Of a DNA stretch of 64,000 bases, positions 46,131 through 54,755 are shown piece after piece. The first letter of the stretch is position 1, and the number at the start of each line of letters is the position of its first letter. The stretch spans positions 178,734-242,733 of the forward strand of contig NZ_BDBN01000001.1 of the NCBI RefSeq assembly GCF_001613005.1, read 5' to 3'. The position numbers and the translations under genes were made by a program. Source of the DNA: Nocardia nova NBRC 15556 (lineage in GTDB: Bacteria; Actinomycetota; Actinomycetes; Mycobacteriales; Mycobacteriaceae). The notes under the pieces were generated by a model. The model saw only the letters and a list, made by a program, of their open reading frames with translations. It made no database searches and was not told the DNA's origin.

Positions 46131-47696
46131 GTGGCTGAGCCGACGCCAACGCAGAACACGGCCGGATCGGTGCCGAACCCCCGGTGGGGTGGTCTGCTGC
46201 GAACCAAATCGGTCGAACAATCGATCCGGGATACCGATGAACCCCATTCCAAACTCCGCAAGGATCTGACCGCCTGGGATCTGACCGTCTTCGGTGTCGC
46301 CGTGGTGGTCGGCGCGGGCATCTTCACGCTGACCGCGCGCACGGCCGGCAATGTGGCGGGGCCGTCGGTCTCGCTGGCCTTCGTCTTCGCCGCCGTCGCC
46401 TGTGGACTCACCGCCCTGTGCTACGCCGAATTCGCCTCCACCGTCCCCGTCGCGGGCAGTGCCTACACCTTCTCGTACGCGACCTTCGGCGAGCTGGCGG
46501 CGTGGATCATCGGCTGGGACCTGATCCTCGAATTCGCCCTCGCCGCATCGGTTGTCGCGAAGGGATGGTCGCAGTATCTGGGTGAGGTAATGGGCTCGCG
46601 CTCGCCGATCGTGCATTTCGGGTCGGTCGAATTCGATTGGGGCGCGGCCCTGTTGATCGTCATCCTGATGGTGCTGCTCGTGATCGGCACCAAGGTGTCG
46701 TCGCGGGTGTCTGCGATCGCGGTCGCGATCAAACTGTCGGTTATCGCTGTGGTGATCGTGGTGGGGCTGGCCTATTTCGAGCCGTCGAATCTGAAGCCCT
46801 ACATTCCGCCGTCTCAGCCCAGCAGTACCGGGGAGGGCCTGCACCAGACACTGTTCCAATGGCTGACCGGCGCCGGTGACAGCAACTTCGGATGGTACGG
46901 ACTGCTGGCCGCGGCCAGCCTGGTGTTCTTCGCGTTCATCGGATTCGATGTCGTGGCCACCACCGCGGAGGAGACGAAGAATCCACAGCGCAATGTGCCG
47001 CGCGGAATCCTTGGCTCGCTGTTGATCTGCACCATCCTGTATGTGGCCGTGACGCTGGTGCTGACCGGCATGGTGCCCTACACCGAGCTCGCCGGCAACG
47101 ACGCCACCCTCGCCACCGCGTTCAAACTGCACGGGGTCACCTGGGCCAAGAACATCATCTCCGTCGGCGCGCTGGCCGGTCTGACCACCGTGGTGATGGT
47201 GCTGTATCTGGGCCAAACCCGCGTGTTGTTCGCGATGTCGCGCGATGGCCTGCTCCCGCGTCGCCTGGCCCGGACCGGGCGCTTCGGCACTCCGGCTGCG
47301 CTCACCATCGGCGTCGGCACGGTCTGTGCCGTGCTGGCCGGATTCGTGCAGTTCGGCACGCTCGAGGAAATGGTGAACATCGGCACGCTGTTCGCATTCG
47401 TGCTGGTGTCGGTCGGTGTGATCATCCTGCGGCGCACCCGCCCCGATCTGCCGCGCGGATTCCGGGTGCCGCTGGTGCCGCTGATCCCGATTCTCGGTGT
47501 GCTGGCGTGCCTGTGGCTGATGTTGAATCTGTCGGTGGAGACCTGGCTGCGATTCCTGATCTGGATGGTAATCGGGTTGGTCGTCTATTTCACCTACGGT
47601 GTGCGGCATTCGGTGCTGCGCTCGACACCGATCTCCGACACTCCCGCGGCGGCGTCCGAAGGCCGAGCTACCGAGGGCCGAGCTACCGAAGGCTGA
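46131..47696 (+). CDS. APC-superfamily amino-acid permease (cationic amino acid transporter type)
   Basis: A 521-aa permease with about 12-14 helices: LTVFGVAVVVGAGIFTLTAR (substrate-binding GAGIF), AGSAYTFSYATFGELAAWII, SLVFFAFIGFDVVATTAEET and NPQRNVPRGILGSLLICTIL are diagnostic of the YfnA/CAT group. GTG at 46131 with GGAGGAG upstream is preferred to earlier starts. The C-terminus ends in the repeat EGRATEGRATEG, encoded by a 15-bp minisatellite that also encodes part of the convergent gene; the two genes overlap by 103 bp. Confidence 0.9.
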   Translation: MAEPTPTQNTAGSVPNPRWGGLLRTKSVEQSIRDTDEPHSKLRKDLTAWDLTVFGVAVVVGAGIFTLTARTAGNVAGPSVSLAFVFAAVACGLTALCYAEFASTVPVAGSAYTFSYATFGELAAWIIGWDLILEFALAASVVAKGWSQYLGEVMGSRSPIVHFGSVEFDWGAALLIVILMVLLVIGTKVSSRVSAIAVAIKLSVIAVVIVVGLAYFEPSNLKPYIPPSQPSSTGEGLHQTLFQWLTGAGDSNFGWYGLLAAASLVFFAFIGFDVVATTAEETKNPQRNVPRGILGSLLICTILYVAVTLVLTGMVPYTELAGNDATLATAFKLHGVTWAKNIISVGALAGLTTVVMVLYLGQTRVLFAMSRDGLLPRRLARTGRFGTPAALTIGVGTVCAVLAGFVQFGTLEEMVNIGTLFAFVLVSVGVIILRRTRPDLPRGFRVPLVPLIPILGVLACLWLMLNLSVETWLRFLIWMVIGLVVYFTYGVRHSVLRSTPISDTPAAASEGRATEGRATEG

Positions 47697-48247
47697 CTTT
47701 CCGGGGGCTGGTCATCCGGAGGCTGGGCACCCGCAGACGCCGCGAAGGCCAGGGCGCGGGCTCGATCGAGCTGGTCGATCACCACCTCCCAGGCGGGGTG
47801 CCCGGCATCCGGCGCGTCCAGCAGATCGCGATGGATACGCAGCAGCGTGCGGGTGGCCTCGGCGGTATGCGCGGCCGCCTGCAGCGCGGGGGCCGACGGC
47901 ACGGTGGTGAAGTGCAGTCCCGCGATCCGATGGGCGAGCCAGTACGCCTCGAAATGCGCCTGGGCGCAATGCTCCTCGCGTTGTTCCCGATCGTCGGTGG
48001 CGTAGGTCGCGGTACCCGGCCCGGCGGCGCGGGCCCGTTCCTCGAGTGCGGTGAGATCGGGAGCGCCGGTCAGGGAGTGGCGTAGATCATCGCCCATCAT
48101 CCGGTACAGCAAACCGGCGAGCAGGGCGTGTTCGACCGCTGCCGAATCGGTTCCGGACATTTCCGAAATACGGGCTTGCTCGGCGGCTTCGTCGGTATCG
48201 GCGCGGAGCACCGCCAGCGCGGCCCGCAATTGCGCAGTGGTAGCCAT
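47594..48247 (-). CDS. Hypothetical helical protein with C-terminal pentapeptide repeats
   Basis: A 217-aa, mostly alpha-helical soluble protein: MATTAQLRAALAVLRADTDE at the start, EHALLAGLLYRMMGDDLRHS and HCAQAHFEAYWLAHRIAGLH in the middle. Family not recognised. The end carries five pentad units (QPPDD, QPPES, QPSVA, RPSVA, RPSDA) followed by 18 residues entirely antisense to the permease. The N-terminal 170 residues look like a genuine protein; the tail may be a by-product of minisatellite expansion. Confidence 0.7.
   Translation of the reverse strand: MATTAQLRAALAVLRADTDEAAEQARISEMSGTDSAAVEHALLAGLLYRMMGDDLRHSLTGAPDLTALEERARAAGPGTATYATDDREQREEHCAQAHFEAYWLAHRIAGLHFTTVPSAPALQAAAHTAEATRTLLRIHRDLLDAPDAGHPAWEVVIDQLDRARALAFAASAGAQPPDDQPPESQPSVARPSVARPSDAAAGVSEIGVERSTECRTP
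47656..47730. repeat. Five-copy 15-bp minisatellite shared by convergent genes
   Basis: Units in order: CCGAAGGCCGAGCTA, CCGAGGGCCGAGCTA, CCGAAGGCTGACTTT, CCGGGGGCTGGTCAT, CCGGAGGCTGGGCAC. The first two are 14/15 identical; later ones drift. The permease stop lies inside the third unit. Confidence 0.85.
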
Positions 48248-48258
48248 CGCGAGACAGG

Positions 48259-49494
48259 CTACCTCCTAGCAAACGTTTTGCCCATACCGTCCGGCGAATG
48301 ATCCGCGAGGTCCGCCACGGGCGGTCCCTCGGCGTCCCGATACGTGCGCGCGACCAGTGCGGCGCGCAGATACCAGAGGCCGCTCGGCTGCGAGGGATCC
48401 AGTCCGGTGAGCTGACCGATCCGTTTGAGCCGATAGTCGACGGTATTGGTGTGCACCTGCAACTGCCTGGCGGTGCGGCGGCGGGACAGGCCCGTGGCCA
48501 TGTGCCGCCGCAGGGTCTCGAGCAGATCCGGGTGGTCGTCGAGCGGATCCAGCAGTGTCCCCAGCCGTTCCAAACCCGGTCCGGGACGGGTCAATTGATA
48601 TTCCATCGCCAGATCCGCGAAGCGGTACAGCCCGGGCGGGCTGGCCAGCCGCAGCACGGTGTCGAGCAGTTCGTGCACGCGGTCGGCGGCCGCGGAGATC
48701 TCCTCGGTGGGCGTCGCGAGCGCGGTGGCGGTGAGCCCGACCTGCGCCGCCTCGGACAGTTCGGCGATCAGCTCGTCGAGTTCGTCCTCGCCGAACATCG
48801 CCTCCGGGACCAGGATCGTGCCGCCGTCCACGCTGAGCAACGACAGCACCCGCCCGCCGCTGCGATTGGCCAGTGCGGTCTGCAACCGGCGCAGTTTGCG
48901 GCGCGCCACCACTTTCCCGTCCACGTTGGGATGGGATTCGTCGGGGTGCGGCGGAATGCTCATCGCCACCACGACATACGCGGGTTCGATCTCGATCCCG
49001 CTCGCCCGGGCCATCGTCGAGGTGGGGTGCCCGGCCAGCAGCGCCGAGACCAGCGTGTGCACCGCGGTGTGGTGTTCGGTGACCGCGGCCTGATGTTCGC
49101 GCACATAGGCGAGCGCGACCGCGGGGGTGATGGTGTCGAGAATCCGCAGCAGCAACTGCGCCGGATTCTCGGGCCGCTGCTTCGGATCGGTCTGGGTGAG
49201 CAGCAGATCGAAGGCCAGCCGGAATCCCTCGTGCACCGCGTGGTGGACGGTATCGATCGGAATGCCCTCGCGTGCCCAGTTCGCGGCCGCGCGCTGCAGG
49301 CGCCCGACCTTCTCGTCCGGCTGCCGGCCCTCGAGGATGTCGACGGTCAGTTCCAGGCAGACCCTGGTCACCGCGGTGATGTCGCCGTGCAGGGCGTCGC
49401 CGGGCAGTGTGGAGCACGGGGCCACATGTTCGGCGAAATGCCCGACCAGTTGGCGGGAGAGCACCCGGACGTCGTGGCGGGGGCGGGCGTTCAT
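48259..49494 (-). CDS. CdaR/PucR-type transcriptional regulator (first of a tandem pair)
   Basis: A 411-aa regulator with a sensory N-terminal half, a GGDEF-like degenerate CdaR domain and the C-terminal PucR helix-turn-helix: LLETLRRHMATGLSRRRTAR, then QLQVHTNTVDYRLKRIGQLT. Family members respond to small metabolites such as sugar acids or purines. ATG at 49494 with AGAAGG about 11 bases upstream. It starts 22 bases after the stop of a paralogue. No adjacent operon indicates the effector. Confidence 0.88.
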   Translation of the reverse strand: MNARPRHDVRVLSRQLVGHFAEHVAPCSTLPGDALHGDITAVTRVCLELTVDILEGRQPDEKVGRLQRAAANWAREGIPIDTVHHAVHEGFRLAFDLLLTQTDPKQRPENPAQLLLRILDTITPAVALAYVREHQAAVTEHHTAVHTLVSALLAGHPTSTMARASGIEIEPAYVVVAMSIPPHPDESHPNVDGKVVARRKLRRLQTALANRSGGRVLSLLSVDGGTILVPEAMFGEDELDELIAELSEAAQVGLTATALATPTEEISAAADRVHELLDTVLRLASPPGLYRFADLAMEYQLTRPGPGLERLGTLLDPLDDHPDLLETLRRHMATGLSRRRTARQLQVHTNTVDYRLKRIGQLTGLDPSQPSGLWYLRAALVARTYRDAEGPPVADLADHSPDGMGKTFARR

Positions 49495-49516
49495 CGTCGT
49501 ACTACCTTCTCACTGC

Positions 49517-50746
49517 TCAGGAGGTGACCGGCCGGGCGGGCGCCGGACGCAATCGATGGGCGACCAGCGCCGCGGACAGCAATCGCGATCCGTTCGGATC
49601 GCTCGGGTCGACGCCGGTGAGTTTCTCTATGCGGCGCAGCCGATAGCTGAAAGTGTTGGGGTGGATGTGGATTTCGGCGGCGGCGGCCTTCCGATCGGAG
49701 CCGTGGCGCAGATGCGCGTCGAGCGTCTCCATGAGATGCGGTGCCCGGCGCAGCGGTTCGATCCGTTCGGCCAGCCGGTCACGAGCCACCCCGGGCCGCG
49801 TGAGCTGATACTCCAGCAGCAGATCGTCGAGTCGGTACATCCCGGTCGGCCGCCCCGACATACGTGCCAGCTGGGCCACCTCCGCGGCCTGATGCGCCGC
49901 TTCCGGCACGGATTCACGCCTGGTGCACGGGGTTTCGGCGACGAGGACATCGGCGCCGAACTGTTCGGCGAGTTCGGTTGCCAACTCCGCGCCGGCGCTC
50001 TCCGGCCACTCGCGAACGCCGGGGAGCAGCACGACCGCGGTGTCCCCGTCGAAGGTGTGCAGCGCGGTCGGCCCCGCCACCCGATCCAGAACGCGCTGCA
50101 GGATGCGGATGCGGCGGCGGACAACGAGATTCGCGGCCGCGGCGGGTTGCGGATCGGTGCGCACCTGGACGGCCAGCACCGAATACCGTTCGGCCAGCGC
50201 GGTATCGGCGCGCGCCGCCTGCTCCTCGGCGGGCTGTCCGCCCACCAGCGCCGCGCACAGGGCGCGCTTGGCCTCCCGTTCCGGATGGTAGATCGAGTGT
50301 TCGACCGCCGCATAGCCCTCGACCGTGATCAGGTTGATGTGCATGAGCAATTCGAGTGTGCGCGAACCGAACTCGATCAGCTGGTCGACATCCGCGGGCT
50401 CACTCAGCGCCACCGCCTCCTGCAGTACCTGCTGGGCGGAGCGGTGGACCGCCTCCATCAGCAGCGGCAGCGGCAGCCGATCCTCCGCATGCCGCTCGAT
50501 CACCGGTTGCACGAAGGCGGCGACCTCGTCACGGGTGAATTCCCGCTGCTGCGCCATGGCGTGCAGGAAGGCGTGCGCACATCCGTAGATGGCCGGGAGC
50601 ACCTCGACGAAATGGTCCGCGGGCAGATCTGCGGCCGATGCGGACGTACCCAGTCCGGAGGCCAGGACGCGTTCGGCGAACTGCGGCAGGCGCTCGAGGA
50701 TGCGCACGGCGAGACTCGAGGGCGCGGAATTCACGGCAACCGGCAT
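49517..50746 (-). CDS. CdaR/PucR-type transcriptional regulator (second of a tandem pair)
   Basis: A 409-aa paralogue of the following gene with the same order. The C-terminal HTH is LMETLDAHLRHGSDRKAAAA, then EIHIHPNTFSYRLRRIEKLT, and the shared segment LLLEYQLTRPGVARDRLAER parallels AMEYQLTRPGPGLERL in its partner. ATG at 50746 is chosen as the point where family-like sequence begins. Divergent from a secreted lipase gene 188 bp away, which is a possible target. Confidence 0.86.
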   Translation of the reverse strand: MPVAVNSAPSSLAVRILERLPQFAERVLASGLGTSASAADLPADHFVEVLPAIYGCAHAFLHAMAQQREFTRDEVAAFVQPVIERHAEDRLPLPLLMEAVHRSAQQVLQEAVALSEPADVDQLIEFGSRTLELLMHINLITVEGYAAVEHSIYHPEREAKRALCAALVGGQPAEEQAARADTALAERYSVLAVQVRTDPQPAAAANLVVRRRIRILQRVLDRVAGPTALHTFDGDTAVVLLPGVREWPESAGAELATELAEQFGADVLVAETPCTRRESVPEAAHQAAEVAQLARMSGRPTGMYRLDDLLLEYQLTRPGVARDRLAERIEPLRRAPHLMETLDAHLRHGSDRKAAAAEIHIHPNTFSYRLRRIEKLTGVDPSDPNGSRLLSAALVAHRLRPAPARPVTS

Positions 50747-50934
50747 GCGCCGATTGTCGCGGGCCACATGGATTGCGGCAAGAGGTCGCGGCGCCGCGAC
50801 CGGAATTCGTTTCCGGCCACAAATCCCGCCAGCGGATCTGTGTATCCGAGTGCAGTGACTTTCCCGCCGCTGCCGATGAGGCTGAATGTGGGCCGCCGAA
50901 AACGATTTCCGGTGTGCCGGCAGGGAAGGCAGCA

Positions 50935-52065
50935 ATGAAGCTTCGACATCGAATCCCGGCGCTCGCCGCGCTGATCTGCGCGGCCGTCATCGGTTCCGGA
51001 ACCGCGACCGCGGCGCCGCCGGACACCCCGGAAACGCAGCTGGCCGATCTGATCGCCGCGGGTCTGCATCCCGCCGCGGACGGCGATGTGCCGCAGCCGA
51101 TCCTGGACACCGGCAGCAGTTCCGGTTCCGGCGGCCGGGTCGGCAGCCACGCGAGCGAAGCGGTGGGGGAAGGTCCCGAAATGACCTCCTACCTGGCCGC
51201 ATTCGGATACGGGCTCACGCATCCGGATGCCGCCCCGCCGGGCGCGAATCGCTGGGATTGTGTACCGAGCGCCGACCATCCGAAGCCGATCGTGCTGGTG
51301 CACGGCACCTGGCTCAACGCCTACGACAGTTTCGCTTATATGGCGCCGAAACTCGCGCGGGCCGGCTTTTGTATTTTCGCTTTCAATTACGGACGGTCCG
51401 GTCTTCTCGACGGCGGTGGTCTCGGTGCGGTACTTCCCGGACGTTATGCGGTCGGGCCGATCGAGGATTCGGCGTGGCAACTGGCCGCCTTCGTCGACCG
51501 GGTTCGGGCTACCACACATTCCGATCGCGTCGACATCGTCGCGCATTCCCAGGGGGCGCCGGTAGCCGATCAATATCTGAAATTCGACGGCGGCGCCGAA
51601 AAGGTCGGACAGCTGGTCAGTTTCGGCGGCACCCATCACGGAACGACATTGCTGGGCATGGCCACACTGGGGCGGATCATCACGAATCTGGGTATCGATA
51701 TCCTCGGCTTCTACCGTCCGCTGGTCGGCCCCGCGAATATTCAGCAGGCCGTCGGCTCGCCGTTTCTGAACCAGCTCAACCTCGCCGGCGACACCGTGCC
51801 CGGCGTGGCGTACACCGTGGTGGCCTCCCGCTACGACGAGGTCATGAATCCGGTGGAACTGGCACTTCTGCGTGCCGGTCCGGATGCCACCGTCGACGAC
51901 ATCACCGTGCAGGACGGCTGCGAACAGGATCTGTCCGATCACCTGACGATGATGTATTCCCCGCGGGCGCTCTCGATCGCGCTGCACGCTCTCGATCCGC
52001 AGCGGTATCCGACACTGAGCTGCAGCTTCAACCCGTGGCTGGTCGGCGGCGGGGGTGGATTGTGA
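50935..52065 (+). CDS. Secreted triacylglycerol lipase (Lipase_2/EstA-like)
   Basis: A 376-aa exported lipase. The Sec signal RIPALAALICAAVIGSGTAT ends near AAPPDTPE. The oxyanion region is KPIVLVHGTWLNAYDSFAYM and the nucleophile elbow VDIVAHSQGAPVADQYL (A-H-S-Q-G). Late DHLTMMYSPRALSIALHALD contains the probable catalytic His. The ATG at 50935 follows GGAAGG. The stop overlaps the next start (GTGA), so it is co-translated with a second lipase-like enzyme. Confidence 0.88.
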   Translation: MKLRHRIPALAALICAAVIGSGTATAAPPDTPETQLADLIAAGLHPAADGDVPQPILDTGSSSGSGGRVGSHASEAVGEGPEMTSYLAAFGYGLTHPDAAPPGANRWDCVPSADHPKPIVLVHGTWLNAYDSFAYMAPKLARAGFCIFAFNYGRSGLLDGGGLGAVLPGRYAVGPIEDSAWQLAAFVDRVRATTHSDRVDIVAHSQGAPVADQYLKFDGGAEKVGQLVSFGGTHHGTTLLGMATLGRIITNLGIDILGFYRPLVGPANIQQAVGSPFLNQLNLAGDTVPGVAYTVVASRYDEVMNPVELALLRAGPDATVDDITVQDGCEQDLSDHLTMMYSPRALSIALHALDPQRYPTLSCSFNPWLVGGGGGL

Positions 52066-53408
52066 GCGGCCGGCGGCCGCAGCCGCCGCGCCCGGACGCC
52101 GACCCCTTCCATCGGGCTCCGGAAGGTTTCGAGGCGCAGCCGGCGGGCGCCATCCTGCGCAGCCGGGTCGTGGAGCTGGCGGCCTTCGGTGTCGTGCCAC
52201 TGCGAATGTCGGTCTGGCAGCTGCTCTATCGCACGAGCGATCTGAACGGGACGGCCGAGGCTGCGGTGACCACGGTGCTGCTGCCCCGGGACTGTGCGCC
52301 CGGGCGGCCGCTGGTCTCCTTCCACTGTGCGATCGATGCCGTTGCACCGCAGTGCTTTCCGTCCTACGCGCTGCGGCGCGGCGCCCGGGCGATCGGAGCG
52401 ATTCCGCAGCTCGAACTTCCCTTGATCGCGGCGGCGCTGGATCGGGGGTGGGTGGTCTCGGTGCCCGACCACGGGGGTAGTGAGGGCCGCTTCGGGGTGG
52501 CGCGGGAGCCGGGACACCGCGCGCTGGACGGTATCCGGGCGGCGCTGAATTTCGTTCCACTGGGCTTGAATTCTGGCACACCGATCGCCCTGTGGGGATA
52601 TTCCGGCGGCGGCCTCGCCACCGCCTGGGCGGCCGAGCTCGCGGAAACCCATGCGCCCGAACTGAATATCGTCGGCGCCGTGGCCGGCTCACCGGTCGGG
52701 GATCCCGGGGCGGCGTTCGAGCGCCTGAACGGCACGGTATTCGCCGGATTCGCCATGGTCTTCACGGCGGGGCTGCGTCGCGGCTATCCGGATCTGGATA
52801 CCGCGCTGCGGGCGGCGCTGCAGCCTCGTTATCTGGCGATGCTGGCCGAAGCCGAAGTGTCGGCGACCTTTCCGCTGCTGGCCCGGCTCGCCCGCCGCGA
52901 CGTCGGGCGCTACGCCGCGGGCGGACTGCCCGGTCTGCTGGATACCGCGGCACTGCGCACGGTTCTCGCGGATATCCTCCCCGGCCGCCGGGCGCCGCGC
53001 ATGCCCATGCTGATCGTGCAGGGTGTCCACGACGAGGTGATCGCCGTCGACGACGTCGATGCCCTCGTGCGGCGCTACGAAGCGGCCGGGGCGGATATCG
53101 GCTATCTGCGCGACCGGCTCAGCGCGCATCTGCCGCTGGAATTCCTAGCCATCCCGGTGATGGTCGACTGGCTCGCCGACCGGTTCGCCGGACGTCCGAC
53201 GACTCCCGGGACGCGCACGGTGTGGTCGGTCGCGGGGACCCGGCGCGCGCTGGCGGGGCACCGGCGACTGGCCGCGTTGAGCGTGCGGCTGCTGACCGGG
53301 CGTCCGATCCGGGGTGCGGCTCCGGCCGACGCGGCCGAGGGTGTCGAGGTCGGTGCGGCTCGCTCCCGGCCCGCCTCGGTCGCGCGGAGCGGCCGGTCGC
53401 GACCATGA
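52062..53408 (+). CDS. LIP-family (secretory lipase-type) hydrolase
   Basis: A 448-aa protein of the LIP/secretory lipase family known from Candida and from actinobacterial homologues: YRTSDLNGTAEAAVTTVLLP, VVSVPDHGGSEGRFGVAREP, nucleophile IALWGYSGGGLATAWAAELA and PMLIVQGVHDEVIAVDDVDA with the catalytic Asp. Unlike most relatives it has no signal peptide in this reading; a frame-shifted or internal start might hide one. The GTG at 52062 overlaps the lipase stop. The C-terminus is a long Arg/Ala-rich tail. Confidence 0.85.
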   Translation: MSGRRPQPPRPDADPFHRAPEGFEAQPAGAILRSRVVELAAFGVVPLRMSVWQLLYRTSDLNGTAEAAVTTVLLPRDCAPGRPLVSFHCAIDAVAPQCFPSYALRRGARAIGAIPQLELPLIAAALDRGWVVSVPDHGGSEGRFGVAREPGHRALDGIRAALNFVPLGLNSGTPIALWGYSGGGLATAWAAELAETHAPELNIVGAVAGSPVGDPGAAFERLNGTVFAGFAMVFTAGLRRGYPDLDTALRAALQPRYLAMLAEAEVSATFPLLARLARRDVGRYAAGGLPGLLDTAALRTVLADILPGRRAPRMPMLIVQGVHDEVIAVDDVDALVRRYEAAGADIGYLRDRLSAHLPLEFLAIPVMVDWLADRFAGRPTTPGTRTVWSVAGTRRALAGHRRLAALSVRLLTGRPIRGAAPADAAEGVEVGAARSRPASVARSGRSRP

Positions 53409-53551
53409 TCGTCGGCGGACCGGTCAGTTGACCTGGAACCGCAGGTGGCGGCCGCTTTCGCGAATGCGGTGTGTCCGGCTGCGGGCGAGGCGGCCGGTGC
53501 GGTTCAATTGGATCTGTTTGACGAGTTGTCACTGCATGCTCTGCGCTCCAA

Positions 53552-53585
53552 CCGGCATCACCTCAGTACCGGCATCACCTCAGCA
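53552..53585. repeat. 17-bp tandem duplication
   Basis: CCGGCATCACCTCAGTA followed directly by CCGGCATCACCTCAGCA (16/17 identical), ending 18 bp before the start of the small membrane protein at 53604. It could be an operator or a recent slippage event in the leader. Confidence 0.7.
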
Positions 53586-53603
53586 TCCGAGAGGACAACG
53601 AAC

Positions 53604-53897
53604 GTGAGCATGGTTCTCGCCGTACACGATATGTACACCACCGTGCTGGCTCAGGTCGGCAACCCCACGCCGGAAACTCCGCCGGCCGCGGACAAACTGC
53701 TGAAGCTGGTCCGCTACTTCACCTGGTTCGTCCTGCTGTCCGGCGTCACCGCCATCACCTACGGTGGCGGCCGCTTCGCCTGGGAGAAGTGGAACGGCGG
53801 CGGGCTGGAGTCGCCGAAGATGGTGGCCGGCGCGATGATCGGCGGTGGCGTCGCGACCAGTGCGGGCACCATCATGAACGCCGTCATCGGCAGCTGA
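53604..53897 (+). CDS. Small VirB2/TrbC-like two-helix membrane protein
   Basis: A 97-aa protein with a short N-terminus, then two hydrophobic helices: KLLKLVRYFTWFVLLSGVTA and PKMVAGAMIGGGVATSAGTI, separated by YGGGRFAWEKWNGG. Length and two-helix layout match VirB2/TrbC-type pilins and small actinobacterial conjugation proteins. No transfer genes are near, so it is an orphan. The GTG at 53604 after GAGAGGAC is preferred; an ATG two codons in is possible. A 17-bp tandem repeat precedes it and a hairpin terminator follows. Confidence 0.7.
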   Translation: MSMVLAVHDMYTTVLAQVGNPTPETPPAADKLLKLVRYFTWFVLLSGVTAITYGGGRFAWEKWNGGGLESPKMVAGAMIGGGVATSAGTIMNAVIGS

Positions 53898-53911
53898 CCG
53901 CCCCCACCCAC

Positions 53912-53941
53912 GCGGGCGTGCCGGATAGCCGGCACACCCGC
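53912..53941 (+). terminator. Hairpin after the VirB2-like gene
   Basis: Stem GCGGGCGTGCCGG / CCGGCACACCCGC with loop ATAG, one mismatch, 14 bases after the stop; further pairing outside is possible and TTT follows. Confidence 0.7.
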
Positions 53942-54029
53942 ATGCGTGTGGTTTCCGAGCTCGTCCGCGAGCCACCGTCGAACCCGCGAGCCGAACGGCC
54001 GGTGAGCCGAACGGCGCGACCGCGGGCGA

Positions 54030-54671
54030 TCAGTTCTGCCCGAGCATCCCGCGCATCTGCTGAATCTCGGCCTGCTGCGCGGTGAGGATGTTGTGCGCCA
54101 GCGCCTTCGCGTCGGCATTCGTGCCGTCGGCGAGCTCGGTATTCGCCATATCCACCGCGCCCTGATGGTGCGCGATCATCATCTGCAGCCACATCCGGTC
54201 GAAATCGGCGCCGGAGGCGTTGCGCAGCTGTGTCATCTGCTCGGACGTCATCACGCCGTTCATCGGATGGTTCATGGTCGCCTGCGGAGCGGGCTTGCCG
54301 AAACTGTGCAGCAGCGCGGCGAACTGCTCCATCTCCGGGGCCTGCGCTTTTTCCACATTCGCGGCCAGGGTGATCAATTCCTGATTCTGCGACCGGCCGG
54401 GCACCAGCCTCGCCATCTCCACCGCCTGCGCGTGATGCGGATACATCATCGTCAGGAAGCTGACGTCGGCGTCGTTGTAGTCGGTGCGGGTCGCGGTGGA
54501 CGGTGCGCTGTTGTGATTCATCCCGGGCATGTCGGCCATCGGCGAATGCGACGACGTGGCCGAGGGCGAGGGGTTCGAATCGCCGGAGTTGTCGCTGCTG
54601 CAACCGGCGACGATCAGGGCAGCTGCAGCGAGGGCGGCGGCCGGCAGCATGCGGAGACGAGAAGTGAACAT
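54030..54671 (-). CDS. DUF305 lipoprotein
   Basis: A 213-aa exported lipoprotein: signal plus lipobox LIVAGC, Ser/Pro linker with His/Met-rich MADMPGMNHN, then the duplicated DUF305 four-helix unit, TMMYPHHAQAVEMARLVPGR and LQMMIAHHQGAVDMANTELA. The paired HH motifs suggest metal binding; DUF305 genes often travel with copper-resistance loci. ATG at 54671 with AGGAG upstream. A DUF6153 gene lies 84 bases upstream on the same strand, a common actinobacterial pair. Confidence 0.9.
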   Translation of the reverse strand: MFTSRLRMLPAAALAAAALIVAGCSSDNSGDSNPSPSATSSHSPMADMPGMNHNSAPSTATRTDYNDADVSFLTMMYPHHAQAVEMARLVPGRSQNQELITLAANVEKAQAPEMEQFAALLHSFGKPAPQATMNHPMNGVMTSEQMTQLRNASGADFDRMWLQMMIAHHQGAVDMANTELADGTNADAKALAHNILTAQQAEIQQMRGMLGQN

Positions 54672-54755
54672 GATTGTGCTCCTGGGGAATTGCGATGGGC
54701 GAGGACCTGTCGGGCCGGTATCCGCGCGCGTTCGCACGCCGATCCGGCGGGCCGG

